Part shown: piece after piece, positions 44,412 through 52,206 of the stretch | Layout of the letters: each line of letters begins with the position of its first letter | How positions within the stretch are numbered: position 1 is the stretch's first letter | Origin: an uncultured Lachnospiraceae bacterium | GTDB lineage: Bacteria; Bacillota; Clostridia; Lachnospirales; Lachnospiraceae | Assembly: GCA_947632555.1 (NCBI GenBank) | Contig: CANRPU010000002.1 | Span: forward strand, 124,001 to 188,000 | Length of the DNA stretch: 64,000 nt | Direction: 5' to 3' | Made by a program: the position numbers and the translations under genes | The notes under the pieces: model-generated | Database searches by the model: none | What the model saw: only the letters and a program-made list of their open reading frames with translations | What the model was told of the DNA's origin: nothing

Positions 44412-46016
44412 ATGATAAGGATACAGATAAAGGCAGGGCCGGAGCTGGCGCGGCCGGAGCTGATCAGGAAGGCGGCCGGCGCCCTGCGGATCTCCGAGGA
44501 GCGGATCAAGAAAATGGTCATCCGCAGGAAATCCCTGGATGCCAGAAAAAAATCGGATATTCATTATCTCTATACACTGGACATAGAAACCACGGACGAA
44601 GCCGCGCTGCTTCTGCGGCACAGGGGCGGGGCTGTCCCCGCGCCGCGGGAAGAAGCGTATCGGTTTCCCGAAGCGAGAGGAAACATGCCGCTTTCTCATC
44701 CCGTGATAGTGGGAACCGGCCCGGCCGGCCTTTTTTGCGGCCTTTTTCTGGCCCGGGCCGGTTTTGCCCCCATTCTGCTGGAAAGAGGCAGAACGGTGGA
44801 GGAAAGGCAGAAAGATGTGGAAGCGTTCTGGAGCGGCGCGCCTCTGCGGCCGGAATCCAATGTCCAGTTCGGAGAAGGCGGAGCGGGTACTTTTTCTGAC
44901 GGAAAGCTGAACACGCTGGTAAAGGACAAATACGGAAGAAACGGGGAAGTGCTGAGGATCCTGGCGGAATGCGGCGCTCCCTCTGACATTCTGTATGAAA
45001 GCAGACCCCATATCGGTACCGATATCCTGCGAAAGGCAGTGGCGGCTTTAAGACAGGAGATCATCCGGCTGGGCGGTCAGGTATGGTTTGAGAGCAAGGT
45101 GACGGAACTGCTGACGGAAAACGGCGCGGTAAGCGGCGTTCTGATCAACGGAAAACAGAGGCTGCTTACAAAAGTGGTCGTACTGGCGGTGGGGCACAGC
45201 GCGCGAGATACTTTTTCCATGCTGCTGCAAAAGGGGATCCCCATGGAGGCGAAGCCGTTTGCGGTGGGGCTGCGGGTGGAGCACCGCCAGGCCATGATCA
45301 ACCGGAGCCAGTACGGGGATATGGCGGAGCTTTTTCCGGCGGCAGCCTATAAGGCGGCGGGAAAGACCGCTGACGGAAGAGGAGTGTATACTTTCTGCAT
45401 GTGTCCCGGCGGCTATGTGGTAAACGCCTCCTCCGAACCGGAAAGGCTGTGCGTGAACGGCATGAGCTACAGCGGCCGGAAAGGGGAAAACGCCAACAGC
45501 GCCGTGATCGTGACCGTATCCCCCCAGGATTTCGGCGGCAGCGGACCTCTGGCGGGGGTGGCCTTCCAGAGAAGATTGGAGGAAAACGCCTATCGTGCCG
45601 GGGCTGGCAGAGTGCCGGTACAGACATATTTCAGCTTTAAGGAGAAGGTGGAACGCGGCCTTATGGAGGATGCGGCCAAAGCGGCTTCTTTCGCACCGGC
45701 GGTCAAGGGCGGATTTTGTTTCACGGACATTACGGATATCCTTCCGGAAAACCTGAACAGGGGGATCATAGCGGGCATGGAGCAGTTTGCCGGATACATA
45801 AAAGGCTTTAATCGTCAGGATACGCTTTTGTCCGGTGTGGAGGCCAGGACCTCTTCTCCTGTCCGCATTCTGCGGGGAGAGGATCTGCAGTCCTCCCTGA
45901 AAGGGCTTTATCCCTGCGGGGAAGGCGCCGGATACGCGGGAGGCATCACTTCGGCGGCCATGGACGGGATCAAAACGGCGGAAGCGGTGGCTGCTGCCTA
46001 TTATCCGGCCCTGTAA
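44412..46016 (+). CDS. FAD-dependent dehydrogenase (COG2509-like)
   Basis: 534 residues. A small N-terminal domain (about 1-80, RIQIKAGPELARPELIRKAA) that looks like a ferredoxin-like fold precedes the FAD domain: VGTGPAGLFCGLFLARAGF, FGEGGAGTFSDGKLNTLVKD, and the end GEGAGYAGGITSAAMDG. These are the marks of an uncharacterised flavoprotein family common in Firmicutes. Catalytic role unknown. Start ATG 44412, with AGGAG 14 bases upstream (wide). Follows the HI0933-type gene by 17 bases, so two flavoproteins are paired. Confidence 0.87.
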   Translation: MIRIQIKAGPELARPELIRKAAGALRISEERIKKMVIRRKSLDARKKSDIHYLYTLDIETTDEAALLLRHRGGAVPAPREEAYRFPEARGNMPLSHPVIVGTGPAGLFCGLFLARAGFAPILLERGRTVEERQKDVEAFWSGAPLRPESNVQFGEGGAGTFSDGKLNTLVKDKYGRNGEVLRILAECGAPSDILYESRPHIGTDILRKAVAALRQEIIRLGGQVWFESKVTELLTENGAVSGVLINGKQRLLTKVVVLAVGHSARDTFSMLLQKGIPMEAKPFAVGLRVEHRQAMINRSQYGDMAELFPAAAYKAAGKTADGRGVYTFCMCPGGYVVNASSEPERLCVNGMSYSGRKGENANSAVIVTVSPQDFGGSGPLAGVAFQRRLEENAYRAGAGRVPVQTYFSFKEKVERGLMEDAAKAASFAPAVKGGFCFTDITDILPENLNRGIIAGMEQFAGYIKGFNRQDTLLSGVEARTSSPVRILRGEDLQSSLKGLYPCGEGAGYAGGITSAAMDGIKTAEAVAAAYYPAL

Positions 46017-46025
46017 GGGTCTTTT
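46007..46025 (+). terminator. Weak possible terminator before proB
   Basis: A short stem GGCCCT (46007-46012) with AGGGTC (46016-46021, one G-T pair), 3-nt loop and four T residues. It overlaps the stop codon of the flavoprotein gene and lies just ahead of a good promoter. Confidence 0.4.
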
Positions 46026-46028
46026 GGA

Positions 46029-46057
46029 TTGACGGAAAAACAAAAATACAGTAGAAT
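46029..46057 (+). promoter_or_regulatory. Promoter of the proB operon
   Basis: TTGACG (46029-46034), 17-bp spacer, TAGAAT (46052-46057); transcription would begin about 40 bases before the proB start. Confidence 0.75.
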
Positions 46058-46103
46058 GGGAAAGGCAGTCCGGAAAGAAGACGCCGGGAAAGGCAGGCAG
46101 AAG

Positions 46104-46994
46104 ATGAATCACAGGGAACTATTGAAGGATAAGAAAAGAATTGTGGTAAAGATAGGTTCCTCCTCTCTGCAGCACGCGCAGACAGGAGATCTGGATTATA
46201 TCAAACTGGAAAAACTGGCCAGGGAGCTCTGTGATATCCGAAATCAGGGCAAGGATGTGGTATTGGTCAGTTCGGGCGCCATAGCGGTGGGGAAAAAGGC
46301 GGTGAATCCCTATACGGAGATGGAAGGAAAGCCGGTGACACCTCTGGCGTTTAAGCAGGCCTGCGCGGCAGTGGGACAGGCCAGGCTGATGATGACGTAT
46401 CAGAAGCTTTTCGCGGAATACAATCAGATCGTGGCCCAGATCCTGATGACAAAAAATACCGTGGTGGATGACATGAACCGTTTCAATGCCCACAATACGT
46501 TTACGGAACTTTTAAAAATGGGGATCATCCCCATTGTAAACGAAAACGATACCATTGCCAGCTATGAGATCAATTATGAGAAAGACAGCGATACCCTGAT
46601 CGGGGACAACGATACGCTGTCCGCTATTGTGGCGGCTCTGGTGGAAGCGGATCTGCTGATCCTGCTTTCGGACATCGACGGACTGTATACGGACGATCCT
46701 CACGCCAATCCCAACGCGGAATTTATTTCCGAGGTGGAAAAGCTGACGGAGGAATATCTGAATATGGGAAAAGCCAGTACGGGCAGCAACGTGGGGACCG
46801 GCGGCATGAACACCAAAATGGCGGCAGCCAGGATCGCCACGGGAATGGGCGCCGATATGGTGATCGCTAACAGCAGGGACGTGGGGATCTTACACAGGAT
46901 CCTGGACGGACGGCAGGAAGGCACTCTGTTTGCGGCCAACAGGGAGGAGAATTTTGACCTGAAGGAATTTGTAAACAGCATATACAAACATTAG
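46104..46994 (+). CDS. proB: Glutamate 5-kinase, short form without PUA domain
   Basis: 296 residues. The amino-acid-kinase fold is complete: VVKIGSSSL binds ATP phosphate, LVSSGAIAVGKK binds glutamate, NENDTIA and LIGDNDTLSAIVA follow, SDIDGLYTDDP is the nucleotide loop and GTGGMNTKMAAARIA the final signature. The RNA-binding-like C-terminal PUA domain of Escherichia coli ProB is missing, as in many Clostridia. It makes glutamyl-5-phosphate for proline synthesis. Start ATG 46104 has AGG upstream; an earlier in-frame TTG lies in the promoter. proA follows two genes on, with a folate gene between. Confidence 0.93.
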   Translation: MNHRELLKDKKRIVVKIGSSSLQHAQTGDLDYIKLEKLARELCDIRNQGKDVVLVSSGAIAVGKKAVNPYTEMEGKPVTPLAFKQACAAVGQARLMMTYQKLFAEYNQIVAQILMTKNTVVDDMNRFNAHNTFTELLKMGIIPIVNENDTIASYEINYEKDSDTLIGDNDTLSAIVAALVEADLLILLSDIDGLYTDDPHANPNAEFISEVEKLTEEYLNMGKASTGSNVGTGGMNTKMAAARIATGMGADMVIANSRDVGILHRILDGRQEGTLFAANREENFDLKEFVNSIYKH

Positions 46995-47005
46995 AAAAGC
47001 GCGGG

Positions 47006-47584
47006 ATGTTGCGGATGGAAGAAAACGGACAAAGCAAAACGGAGATCAGGCGCAGGATATTGAAACGGAGGGACGGGCTGGGGCCCGAAGAGCGGAAACG
47101 CTCCGAAATCCTGATAACGGAGCGGATCCTGGGACATCAGTGGTATTACGGCGCCGGAGAACTGCTGGTGTTTATCAGCTATGGAAGTGAAGTGGATACA
47201 GCGCCGATCTGGGAGGAAGCGCTGCGGCAGGGGAAAAAGGTTTACGCGCCCTGTGTCCTGGACGGCCGCATGGAATTTTACCGTATGGAGGGCCGGGCGG
47301 ATCTGCGCCCCGGCTATCGGGGGATCCTGGAACCGGCGGAGCCGGAAAAACGGGAAAAATTTGTGTTTTCCCAAGACAGGGAAAAGAATACGCTTATGCT
47401 GATGCCGGGAGTCGCTTTTGATGTTTTTCGCGGCCGCCTGGGATACGGCAGAGGATTTTACGACCGCTATCTGGCGGACAAGGCTGCCCTGCGTACCATT
47501 GCCATTGGATACAGCTGCCAGATGGTGGATAAGCTCCCCACGGAGGATACGGATATCAGGCCCATGCAGGTGATATGCCTTTGA
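47006..47584 (+). CDS. 5-formyltetrahydrofolate cyclo-ligase
   Basis: 192 residues. [15 protein letters not shown] at the start binds ATP phosphate, and [27 protein letters not shown] (given in parts: [16 protein letters not shown]) is the family signature near the end. It recycles 5-formyl-THF to methenyl-THF. It lies between proB and proA with 11 and 28 bases of spacing, so it is probably part of that transcript. Start uncertain: ATG 47006 is used; ATG 47015 is equally weak in ribosome site. Confidence 0.9.
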   Translation: MLRMEENGQSKTEIRRRILKRRDGLGPEERKRSEILITERILGHQWYYGAGELLVFISYGSEVDTAPIWEEALRQGKKVYAPCVLDGRMEFYRMEGRADLRPGYRGILEPAEPEKREKFVFSQDREKNTLMLMPGVAFDVFRGRLGYGRGFYDRYLADKAALRTIAIGYSCQMVDKLPTEDTDIRPMQVICL

Positions 47585-47612
47585 GAAAAGGCGGGAAGAA
47601 GAGGAAATGGTC

Positions 47613-48860
47613 ATGACGGATTTGGAACTGATGGGAAAGAAAGCGGCGGAGGCCAAATACAGAGTGCAGGAACTGAGCGCGCGGGAAAAGGATCACGCTC
47701 TTTTGGCGGCAGCAGAAGCGCTGACCGCCAATACGGACAAGATCCTGCAGGCCAATGCCCTGGACATCGCGGCGGGAGAAGCCGCCGGCATGCGCGAAGG
47801 GCTTTTGGACAGGCTGCGCCTGACGCCGGAGAGGATCCGGGCCATGGCGGAAGGGCTGGAACAGATCACCGCGCTGCCGGACCCCGTGGGGGAAGTGATG
47901 GAGCGTTTCACCCGCCCTAACGGCCTGGAGATCGAAAAAAGGAGAGTGCCGATAGGCGTCATCGGCATCATTTACGAATCCCGTCCCAACGTGACGGCAG
48001 ATGCGTTCGGGCTTTGTTTTAAAGCGGGGAACGCGGTGATCTTAAAGGGAGGAAGCGATGCCCTGCGTTCCAATACCGCTGTGGCGGAGGTACTGCGTAA
48101 GGCGCTGGGCGCGGAGGGAATACCGGAGGATGCCCTGCAGCTAATCACCGATACACAACGCAGCGTGACCGCCGCTTTTATGAAACTGGACCGCTATGTG
48201 GATCTTCTGATCCCAAGGGGAGGAGCGGGACTGATCCGCAGCGTGCTGGAAAACAGCACCATTCCCGTGATCGAAACCGGGACCGGCAACTGCCATATCT
48301 ATGTGGACCGGGCCGCAGATTTGACCATGGCGGTCAATATAACCATCAACGCCAAGACACAGCGTATCGGGGTCTGCAACGCCTGCGAGTCGCTGGTGGT
48401 CCATGAGAGTGTGCGGGAACGTTTTCTGCCGGTGCTGGCGGAAGCGCTGCGGGCGCGCAAGGTGGAAATGCGGGGGGACGAAAGGGTAAGAGAGATCCTG
48501 GCGGACGCGAAAGCGGCAGAGGAAGAAGACTATGGAAAGGAATACCTGGATTATATTATTTCCATGAAGACCGTGGACAGCGTGGAAGAGGCCATCGCCC
48601 ATATCAACCGGTACAATACCGGACATTCCGAGGCCATTATCACGGAAGATCCGAAAGCCGCGGAAAAGTTTTTAAACGGTGTGGACGCGGCCTGCGTCTA
48701 CGTCAACGCCTCCACCCGTTTTACGGATGGTTTTGAGTTTGGTTTCGGGGCCGAGATCGGTATCAGCACCCAGAAGCTCCACGCCAGAGGACCCATGGGG
48801 CTGAAAGAACTGACCTCCTACAAATACGCGGTCAGAGGAAACGGGCAGATCAGGAGTTAA
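47613..48860 (+). CDS. proA: Glutamate-5-semialdehyde dehydrogenase (gamma-glutamyl phosphate reductase)
   Basis: 415 residues. [20 protein letters not shown] and [20 protein letters not shown] are conserved; the catalytic Cys lies in [36 protein letters not shown] ends the catalytic domain. Reduces glutamyl-5-phosphate with NADPH. Start ATG 47613 is preferred for GAGGA seven bases upstream; ATG 47607 nearly touches that site. Works with ProB two genes upstream. Confidence 0.95.
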   Translation: MTDLELMGKKAAEAKYRVQELSAREKDHALLAAAEALTANTDKILQANALDIAAGEAAGMREGLLDRLRLTPERIRAMAEGLEQITALPDPVGEVMERFTRPNGLEIEKRRVPIGVIGIIYESRPNVTADAFGLCFKAGNAVILKGGSDALRSNTAVAEVLRKALGAEGIPEDALQLITDTQRSVTAAFMKLDRYVDLLIPRGGAGLIRSVLENSTIPVIETGTGNCHIYVDRAADLTMAVNITINAKTQRIGVCNACESLVVHESVRERFLPVLAEALRARKVEMRGDERVREILADAKAAEEEDYGKEYLDYIISMKTVDSVEEAIAHINRYNTGHSEAIITEDPKAAEKFLNGVDAACVYVNASTRFTDGFEFGFGAEIGISTQKLHARGPMGLKELTSYKYAVRGNGQIRS

Positions 48861-48865
48861 GGAAT

Positions 48866-50311
48866 ATGCAGGACGGAAAAGAAAACTGGGCGGAAGCGGC
48901 TGCCAAAGCTCCCGCGAAAGAACCGGAACGGCAGTATTATTTTATGAAAAGGGCGGGAGCCCGCGCGGATGAGCTGGCCGGGCGGCTGGGACGCAGGCCC
49001 ACCTTTCACGTAACGACTTTCGGCTGTCAGATGAACGCCAGGGATTCGGAAAAGCTCTGCGGCGTATTGGAAAGCGCCGGTTTTACGGAATCGGAAGAGG
49101 AGAATGCGGACTTTGTGATCTTTAATACCTGCACTGTGCGGGACAACGCGGATCAGCGGGTATACGGCCGGTTGGGAGAACTGAAAGGACTGAAAAAAAA
49201 GAAGCCTCATATGAAGATCGCGCTCTGCGGCTGTATGATGCAGGAACCTTCCGCGGTGGAAAAAATAAAAGAAAGCTACCGCTTCGTGGATCTGATCTTC
49301 GGCACTCACAATATCTATAAATTTGCCGAGCTGCTGGATATGCTGTATGAAACCGACGGTATGCTCATAGACATCTGGCAGGATACCGACAAGATCGTGG
49401 AAGATCTTCCGGTCAAAAGAAAATATCCTTTTAAATCCGGTATCAATATCATGTTTGGCTGCAATAATTTCTGCAGCTACTGTATCGTTCCCTATGTACG
49501 GGGCAGGGAGAGAAGCCGCGGCCCCAAAGATATTCTGCGTGAAATAGAGGCGCTGGCGGCGGACGGCGTGGTGGAGATCATGCTGCTGGGACAGAACGTC
49601 AATTCCTACGGAAAAAATCTTGAGGAACCTGTTACTTTCGCGGAACTTCTGCGGGAAGTGGAAAAAATAGACGGCATAGAGAGAATCCGGTTCATGACTT
49701 CCCATCCCAAGGATCTGTCGGAAGAACTGATACAGGTGATGAAAGGATCCAAAAAAATATGCCGGCATCTGCATCTCCCCCTCCAGGCAGGCTCCAACCG
49801 TATTTTAAAGGCGATGAACAGAGGCTATACCAAAGAGGAGTACATAGCCCTGGCAAAACACATCCGGGAAGAGATCCCGGATATGGCTCTGACCACGGAC
49901 CTGATCGTGGGATTTCCGGGAGAAACGCCGGAAGATATAGAAGAAACCATCGCGGTGGTAAAGGAAGTGGAATATGACAACGCCTTTACCTTTATCTATT
50001 CCAGACGGACGGGAACGCCGGCGGCTTCCATGGAACAGGTACCGGAAGCGGTGGTGAAACAGGGATTTGACAAGCTGCTGAAAACGGTGCAGGATACGGC
50101 CAGAGAAAGGATAAAACGTTATCAGGGACAGGTGATGGAAGCGCTGGTGGAGGAAGTCAACGGGCAGGATGCCTCTCTTCTGACCGGGCGGCTGTCCAAC
50201 AATACCATGGTGCATTTCGCGGGGCCCGTTTCCCTGATAGGGAAGATCGTCAGGGTGAGGCTGACGGAGTGCAGGGGATTTTACTATCTGGGAGAAATGG
50301 AAGAATCCTGA
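48866..50311 (+). CDS. miaB: tRNA-2-methylthio-N6-dimethylallyladenosine synthase
   Basis: 481 residues. Three domains: UPF0004 (about 45-165) with FGCQMNARDSEK and further Cys residues for one 4Fe-4S cluster; radical-SAM domain with GCNNFCSYCIVPYVRGRERS (CxxxCxxC); and a C-terminal TRAM domain (about 415-478). The N-terminal 45 residues are a charged extension. MiaB adds the methylthio group at A37 of tRNAs, after MiaA (encoded 6.5 kb downstream) has isopentenylated it. Its 3' end overlaps a gene on the opposite strand by 28 bases. Confidence 0.95.
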   Translation: MQDGKENWAEAAAKAPAKEPERQYYFMKRAGARADELAGRLGRRPTFHVTTFGCQMNARDSEKLCGVLESAGFTESEEENADFVIFNTCTVRDNADQRVYGRLGELKGLKKKKPHMKIALCGCMMQEPSAVEKIKESYRFVDLIFGTHNIYKFAELLDMLYETDGMLIDIWQDTDKIVEDLPVKRKYPFKSGINIMFGCNNFCSYCIVPYVRGRERSRGPKDILREIEALAADGVVEIMLLGQNVNSYGKNLEEPVTFAELLREVEKIDGIERIRFMTSHPKDLSEELIQVMKGSKKICRHLHLPLQAGSNRILKAMNRGYTKEEYIALAKHIREEIPDMALTTDLIVGFPGETPEDIEETIAVVKEVEYDNAFTFIYSRRTGTPAASMEQVPEAVVKQGFDKLLKTVQDTARERIKRYQGQVMEALVEEVNGQDASLLTGRLSNNTMVHFAGPVSLIGKIVRVRLTECRGFYYLGEMEES

Positions 50312-52032
50312 ATCTTGTAAAGATATATGCCGTAATAGCTGTCCGGCGTTTGGAAGGGTTCTTCCCGCAGCAGCTTAAGTCCGGCTTCCTCCGCGTTTTC
50401 AATATATGCCGCGGAGAATATATAATCGCAGCCTAAGCGGGCAAGGGCCCGGGTGTCGATCCGCAGTTCCCGGAAAACGAAACTGTCTTTTTGTAACTGG
50501 CAGCTGCCGCCGGTTTCGTGCGAGGTAAGATAACAGCGGTTGCCCCAGGTATCGAAATATACCCGGATCCAGTCGTTGAGAGCAAGTTCCGGCGCGATCA
50601 CTTCCCGGAACGCGTGCTTGTAGGAAAGAGAATAATTGTTGGAATAGCCGTCCACGCAGTAAAATCCGTGATACAGGGCGGCAGCGGGCTCAATGCCCAG
50701 ACTGGCCACTTTGTATTCGTCCTTTTCCAGACCTTCCGCGGTACGGATATATTCTTCCGCCTGTTCCAGGATGCCGATGGCGTAATAGTCGGAATAGCTC
50801 ATGGTGTTGTAACCGGGCATGAGGAGATTCTGGATACAGGGTTTGACAAAGGTCATTTTCAGGTTGTGGAATGAGAGGATAGCTAAAAAGGCGAAACCCA
50901 GCGCACAGGCAGGGACTTTCCATTCCCGGCGGAGCTTTGGCAGTACGCGCAGACACATGGCGAGCGCCGTGTACCAGAGCAGCGGCGCCGTCCAGAGGAC
51001 GCGTTCCAGCTGGAAGGAGCCCAGGGAACCCAGGCGGTTTCTTAGCAGGACGCCGGCAAGGCTGTTCCAGAAAGCGGAAACGCCGCACAGAAGAAAGATC
51101 AGCAGCAGATCCCCCGCGAGCAGGCGCAGAAGCCGCGCGATACGGGCTTCCAGATGTCCGCGCAGGAAAATGCCTGTGAAGAGCACGAAAACGGAAAGAG
51201 CCAGGATCCATATATGATTGTCGCGGCAGTGCTGCTCATTCTGCAGGAAAAAGGTCTTCAGGGAATCCGCGAAAGGAACCGCCGCGAGAACAAATTCGCT
51301 TCTGTGGGAAATTTCTCCGCCGGAGAAAAACAGCTGGGAAAGCAGAGGAAGATTTTCCGCCAGATAAACGCCGAGCATCAGAAACAGGCCGCCTGTCAGG
51401 GCGGTTTTTTCTTTTCCCTTCCCCTTGATCCAGAGAAAAATATTGGCGGCGGTCAAAAAACCGAGCCAGATAAAGCCGCAGAGGACGAGAGATGACATCA
51501 TGGCGTAAAAAGCCAGGTAAAGCAGGCAGAGCTTTCTGCGGCGCCGTTGATACAAAAGGCAGATACAGTACAGCAGCATGGGCATGCCGTACTGGGACAG
51601 GCCGTATACAGGCAGGAACGGAAGAAACGCGTATAAAAGCGCCGTGATCAAGCTGACGGGGGAGCTTTCGGTGAGAAATCCGGCGAGAAGGAACATACCG
51701 GTGTAGGCCGTAAGCTGGCCGAGGAGCTGTAAAAGCAGATAGGCGGCAAAAGGCGGCAGCAGCCGGAAGAACAGGACCGCGAACGGAGCGGGGGGACACA
51801 AAGAAGTCTTGGATGCCCCGTTTAAAAATTCAGGGATCAGGCCGTTTCCGGAGAACAGGTATTTTGCCTGGTATATATAGCCGATCATTTCCCCGTCCAG
51901 CTGGTCATGATAGGGAATGACCGATCTTTCACCCAGAATCCAGAAAGGAAGCTGGGAAAGAAGCACCAGAACAAAACCGGTAATAAATATCTGTTTTTGG
52001 GAAAAACGGGAGAATAACCTTTTTGCCGGCAT
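50284..52032 (-). CDS. Large polytopic membrane protein (DUF6044/YfhO-like)
   Basis: 582 residues with about 11 hydrophobic helices in the first 410 residues (for example FITGFVLVLLSQLPFWILG near the start) and a soluble C-terminal domain (about 420-580). RSVIPYHDQLDGEMIGYIY after the first helix, with an acidic motif, and VASLGIEPAAALYHGFYCVDGYSNNYSLSYKH are reminiscent of DUF6044 and YfhO-type GT-C-like proteins, which often modify wall polymers; function here is unproven. The minus-strand start has AAAGGAG five bases upstream. It lies reversed between miaB and mutS, genes that are otherwise close in Firmicutes. Its last 28 bases overlap the miaB end. Confidence 0.8.
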   Translation of the reverse strand: MPAKRLFSRFSQKQIFITGFVLVLLSQLPFWILGERSVIPYHDQLDGEMIGYIYQAKYLFSGNGLIPEFLNGASKTSLCPPAPFAVLFFRLLPPFAAYLLLQLLGQLTAYTGMFLLAGFLTESSPVSLITALLYAFLPFLPVYGLSQYGMPMLLYCICLLYQRRRRKLCLLYLAFYAMMSSLVLCGFIWLGFLTAANIFLWIKGKGKEKTALTGGLFLMLGVYLAENLPLLSQLFFSGGEISHRSEFVLAAVPFADSLKTFFLQNEQHCRDNHIWILALSVFVLFTGIFLRGHLEARIARLLRLLAGDLLLIFLLCGVSAFWNSLAGVLLRNRLGSLGSFQLERVLWTAPLLWYTALAMCLRVLPKLRREWKVPACALGFAFLAILSFHNLKMTFVKPCIQNLLMPGYNTMSYSDYYAIGILEQAEEYIRTAEGLEKDEYKVASLGIEPAAALYHGFYCVDGYSNNYSLSYKHAFREVIAPELALNDWIRVYFDTWGNRCYLTSHETGGSCQLQKDSFVFRELRIDTRALARLGCDYIFSAAYIENAEEAGLKLLREEPFQTPDSYYGIYLYKIQDSSISPR

Positions 52033-52073
52033 AGCCGCTCCTTTCTGACCGATAACCGTATCCTGACAGTATC

Positions 52074-52102
52074 ATTATAATAAAACCCAAAAGTGAATGC
52101 AA
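52074..52102 (-). promoter_or_regulatory. Putative promoter of the reversed membrane-protein gene
   Basis: On the minus strand TTGCAT (plus-strand 52097-52102), 17 bp, TATAAT (52074-52079). It is divergent from the mutS promoter. Confidence 0.65.
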
Positions 52103-52116
52103 GTACGCGGGGGAGA

Positions 52117-52145
52117 TTTACAATAACCATATTTTGTAGTATAAT
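52117..52145 (+). promoter_or_regulatory. Promoter of mutS
   Basis: TTTACA (52117-52122), 17-bp spacer, TATAAT (52140-52145). The expected start point is at about 52152, next to an inverted repeat at 52154-52172. Confidence 0.75.
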
Positions 52146-52153
52146 GACCATAT

Positions 52154-52172
52154 GTACGCATATGTTGCGTAC
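52154..52172. repeat. Perfect inverted repeat at the mutS transcription start
   Basis: GTACGCA (52154-52160), TATGT, TGCGTAC (52166-52172). It lies directly downstream of the mutS -10, so it could be an operator or a 5' mRNA hairpin. It does not match the Firmicute LexA box. Confidence 0.6.
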
Positions 52173-52206
52173 AGACCGGCAAATGATAAGAACAGGAGAA
52201 AAAGAA

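Noticed and set aside
50230..50283. Terminator for the reversed membrane-protein gene
   Set aside because: The bases after its stop codon lie inside miaB and form no GC-rich hairpin with a T tract.
52150..52175. LexA box at the mutS promoter
   Set aside because: The central CATATGT is similar, but the flanking GAAC/GTTC halves needed for the Firmicute SOS box are absent.
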